Source: Blastopirellula retiformator (lineage in GTDB: Bacteria > Planctomycetota > Planctomycetia > Pirellulales > Pirellulaceae). Taken from it: a DNA stretch of 64,000 nt. The stretch spans positions 186,001 through 250,000 of the forward strand of contig NZ_SJPF01000005.1 in the NCBI RefSeq assembly GCF_007859755.1, in the 5' to 3' direction. Every line of letters starts with the position of its first letter. The stretch's first letter is position 1. Below the pieces are notes generated by a model. The model had not been told where the DNA came from. It searched no databases and saw only the letters and a list, made by a program, of their open reading frames with translations. The position numbers were made by a program, and so were the translations under genes. Below are positions 61,635 to 64,000 of this stretch, one piece after another.

Positions 61635-63957
61635 GATTGGCGGAGGTGCTCGTCTTGGTGGCGGTCGGCGTCGATCGAACGTTCATGTCCTTCATCGTTT
61701 CCGACAGTCCCAGTTTATTAAAATCGAGCTTCGCTTGCGAATTGTTGGCGACCCGCTTCGTGGCGACCGGTTGCGTCTTGCCGGCCGGAGCCTGATGCGA
61801 GACGCGGGCGACTTTCGTTTCGTTCTGCGGGATCGGCTTCAAGCTGACCGGGCGAATCGTCGACTGCTCGGCGGCGACTTGCTGTCGCTTCGCGGCCGGC
61901 GCCATCGCTTGGGTGTCGAGCGGGCCGATGACCGGGGTCGGCTCGGCAGCCGGAGTCGGCACTTCCTCGAAGTACGGTTGGCCGGGGAGCGGGGCTTCTT
62001 CCCACTGGATCCCTTCTTCGCCGCCGTACATCCCTTCCGGAACCGGGCCGCGGCTGATGACGGCCGGGCGAGTGTAGCCGTAGTTCATGTAGTGGCTGGC
62101 CGCACGGCGACGAGCATGACCCTTGGCGTCGAAGTAAGCCTTGTCAGGCCACGGGCCTTCCGCCAGGAAGATGCCGTTGTACTCCAGCAGCGTTCCCTTG
62201 CGAAGTTGGACGTCTTTGATCGCGATATTGTATTCGACCAGCGACTGGAAGTAAGCGATCTGGGCTTCGCTGCGACGACGCTGAGCTTCGAGCAGCAGGT
62301 CCAAGGTGACCGTCCCGGCGTCGTAGGCGGCTTGCACCGAGTCGACTTCTTTGTCGGCGGCAATCAAGCGGTTCAGGTTCGATTGAACCAGGTTGTAGTT
62401 CGAGTCAAGGTCGCGGACCGCGTCGGTCAGCAAGTGCGACACTTCCAGTTCCATGTCTTCTAGGACCGCCTTTTCGCGAGCGATGCGGAGCTGAGCGTTG
62501 CGAACCCCAGCCAGTTCCTGGCGGAAACCGATCGGCATGCTGTATTGGGCGCCCAAGGTCCATTCCTGGTAGTTGCCCCCGGTCAGTTCCGACCAGGCGG
62601 TCGAGCCGACGGCCGGGAAGTCAGGCGTGTTGCTGTTGCCGGAGATCAACTTGTCGCCCACACCGAGGAACCGGTAGAGGCCGACCACGTCGAGTTGCGG
62701 CAGCAGTTGGTTACGAGCGGCGATCATTTCGATCTCACGCTGTTTCAGGCGCCAGCGTTGACGGCGGAGTTCGGCCGACAGGACGATCGCTTCTTCGTGA
62801 ATCTGGAACCAGTCGAACTTCACCCAGGCGTCGCTCGGTTCCGACGAAGGTCGAATCAGGCGGCCGTCGTTGGCGGCGATGCCCATGAAGTAGCGAAGTT
62901 GGTTTTCGGCTTTGTACAAGTCGCGAAGAGCGGCTTGGGTGCGAGCCCGGAATTCGTAGTACTGTTGGCGAGCCTGAGCTTCTTTCTCCGATTCGCCCCC
63001 TTCGGCGCCCTTTTGCATCAGGGTGAAGATGCGACGCCAGGTGACCAGGGCGCTGTCGCGGCCGGTCTTGGCCGCTTCCAGGTTGTGGTAGGAGAAGTAG
63101 AGCTGCCAGTACGATTCTTCGACATCGCTGACCAGGTTGCGAACGTTGGTCTCGAAGTCGGCCAGGCTGACGTCCTCTCGGACGCGAGCCAGCATCACGT
63201 TGACGCGATTGACCTGCACGCCGCTACCGCGAAGCAACGGATGACGAGCTTCGAGTTCGATATTGGCTTGCCAGTCGCTCGGCAGCGGACGGGTCAGCGG
63301 GCTACGATTGTTCCATTCGTATTGATAGTTGTTCCGCAAAAACCAGGTCGTGCCGGTCGCCGACTTCTTCGTCAACTCGATGGCGCTGGTTCCCAGGTTC
63401 TGCTCAAACACCGACGGGAAGAGGGTGTTGGAGGAGAAGTTTTGCGGGCGATCGTTGTTTTGGTAGTTAGCCGTCATGTTGAGCTGCGCGTCGAACTCCG
63501 ACAGGGCGCCTTCCACACCCAGCGTCGGATCGGTCTCGACGATCGACGGATCATAGATCGTCGGCATCGCATCGTTGCGCGTGATCAAACTGGTCGGGAT
63601 CGCCTGGCTGGTCAACGTGGTGCCGGGGATGACCCGGAAGACCGCGTTGCCGCCGGCCGTACGCAGGACCTTGCTGTTCTTCAGCGACATCTGGACTGCG
63701 TCCTCGAGCGAGAGTTCCCAGATCTGATCCTTCTCTAGCGTGAAGGGATCCGAGAGGGTGAACGGCTCTGCGGCGTTCTCCACCTCAGCCAGACTCGGCT
63801 CACACACGTCCGGATATTCGATATCGGTCGCATGATCGAGGTAGGTAGAGAGATCGTTTCTCTCGGTGAAGTAGAAAGGCTGCGTCGGGTGACAACCAGT
63901 CAGGGCCGAAGCGCCGATCAAAATGATCGCCCAAAACTTCGCGGTGTGCCGGCTCAT
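61561..63957 (-). CDS. TolC-family outer-membrane efflux protein, lipoprotein type
   Basis: This 798-residue protein has a lipoprotein signal (AIILIGASALTGC). The TolC-like barrel-tunnel region spans about 90-600, with two related halves rich in long helices: LSLEDAVQMSLKNSKVL near the start, VEESYWQLYFSYHNLEAAKTG, LRRQRWRLKQREIEMIAARNQLLPQLD and AYDAGTVTLDLLLEAQRRRSEAQIAYFQSLVEYNIAIKDV. The last 180 residues are a Pro/Ala/Thr/Lys-rich tail absent from normal TolC. No pump or periplasmic adaptor gene is in view. The 43 bases before the start (63958-64000) show no clear promoter. Confidence 0.92.
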   Translation of the reverse strand: MSRHTAKFWAIILIGASALTGCHPTQPFYFTERNDLSTYLDHATDIEYPDVCEPSLAEVENAAEPFTLSDPFTLEKDQIWELSLEDAVQMSLKNSKVLRTAGGNAVFRVIPGTTLTSQAIPTSLITRNDAMPTIYDPSIVETDPTLGVEGALSEFDAQLNMTANYQNNDRPQNFSSNTLFPSVFEQNLGTSAIELTKKSATGTTWFLRNNYQYEWNNRSPLTRPLPSDWQANIELEARHPLLRGSGVQVNRVNVMLARVREDVSLADFETNVRNLVSDVEESYWQLYFSYHNLEAAKTGRDSALVTWRRIFTLMQKGAEGGESEKEAQARQQYYEFRARTQAALRDLYKAENQLRYFMGIAANDGRLIRPSSEPSDAWVKFDWFQIHEEAIVLSAELRRQRWRLKQREIEMIAARNQLLPQLDVVGLYRFLGVGDKLISGNSNTPDFPAVGSTAWSELTGGNYQEWTLGAQYSMPIGFRQELAGVRNAQLRIAREKAVLEDMELEVSHLLTDAVRDLDSNYNLVQSNLNRLIAADKEVDSVQAAYDAGTVTLDLLLEAQRRRSEAQIAYFQSLVEYNIAIKDVQLRKGTLLEYNGIFLAEGPWPDKAYFDAKGHARRRAASHYMNYGYTRPAVISRGPVPEGMYGGEEGIQWEEAPLPGQPYFEEVPTPAAEPTPVIGPLDTQAMAPAAKRQQVAAEQSTIRPVSLKPIPQNETKVARVSHQAPAGKTQPVATKRVANNSQAKLDFNKLGLSETMKDMNVRSTPTATKTSTSANHEPVANPTPAATSRAATKWTSPKR

Positions 63958-64000
63958 GGAATTCCGTTTCCTGATTGAGCCGTACTAGAACGCTGGGCGT

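Noticed and set aside
62545-63738. A 397-codon plus-strand frame
   Set aside because: Antisense to the TolC-like gene, with no domain or ribosome-binding site.

Overview
The window comes from a planctomycete, most likely a member of the Pirellulales (Blastopirellula/Bremerella-like). The 16S rRNA gene carries the planctomycete-type sequence at two diagnostic places: the position-46 region (5863-5880) and the EUB338-II type site (6140-6157). The gene content agrees: a DUF1549/DUF1501 pair, three prepilin-like DUF1559 (H-X9-DG) proteins, a DUF1080 protein, a PmoA-like (DUF6807) protein, and a 16S gene with no 23S or spacer tRNAs after it. Genus-level placement is inference.

Left edge (1-3.7 kb): an accessory patch of small hypothetical genes, a ribbon-helix-helix (HicB-like) gene and strong terminators. 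It ends at the 5' half of a CAU-anticodon tRNA, which is cut just after the anticodon loop. A complete ISAs1-family insertion sequence abuts the 5' end of that tRNA half and has probably removed the start of the next gene. This looks like the border of an integrated element.

Core-like region (3.7-31 kb): a membrane thioredoxin, the orphan 16S gene with leader, boxA, processing stem and terminator, a Tat-exported phosphoesterase, tRNA-Leu(GAG), a GAF/PP2C phosphatase, the three-gene proton-translocating transhydrogenase operon, rplM-rpsI, the DUF1549-DUF1501 pair, an S41 protease, a stand-alone receiver protein, a class II histone-deacetylase-like enzyme, two exported helical-repeat proteins, and a DUF4430 protein next to an ECF S-component-like membrane protein.

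Metabolic and informational region (30.5-45 kb): a compact beta-oxidation operon (FadJ-type protein, thiolase, acyl-CoA ligase, large acyl-CoA dehydrogenase) running into ispD, then tyrS, a LigD-type phosphoesterase-domain protein, a NifS-like enzyme that lacks the catalytic cysteine, tadA and two DUF1559 paralogues.

Right part (45-64 kb): more planctomycete secretome genes, two nucleotide-sugar enzymes (a UDP-glucuronate-epimerase-like SDR and a UDP-glucuronate decarboxylase) either side of a VanZ-like protein, a fusion of an alkyltransferase-like domain to endonuclease V, csrA, an ADP-ribosylglycohydrolase, a parallel beta-helix protein, tmk-holB, a WYL regulator and a TolC-like outer-membrane protein.

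Two families of dispersed hairpin repeats run through the window. One is about 155 bp with five hairpins in series (three copies plus a solo end hairpin). The other is about 180 bp (two copies plus a solo hairpin). Several copies sit exactly at gene stop codons. The repeats, the ATL-endonuclease V fusion, the Cys-less NifS homologue and the tRNA-half/IS junction are the most unusual things seen. No CRISPR array, complete phage or recognised defence island is present.
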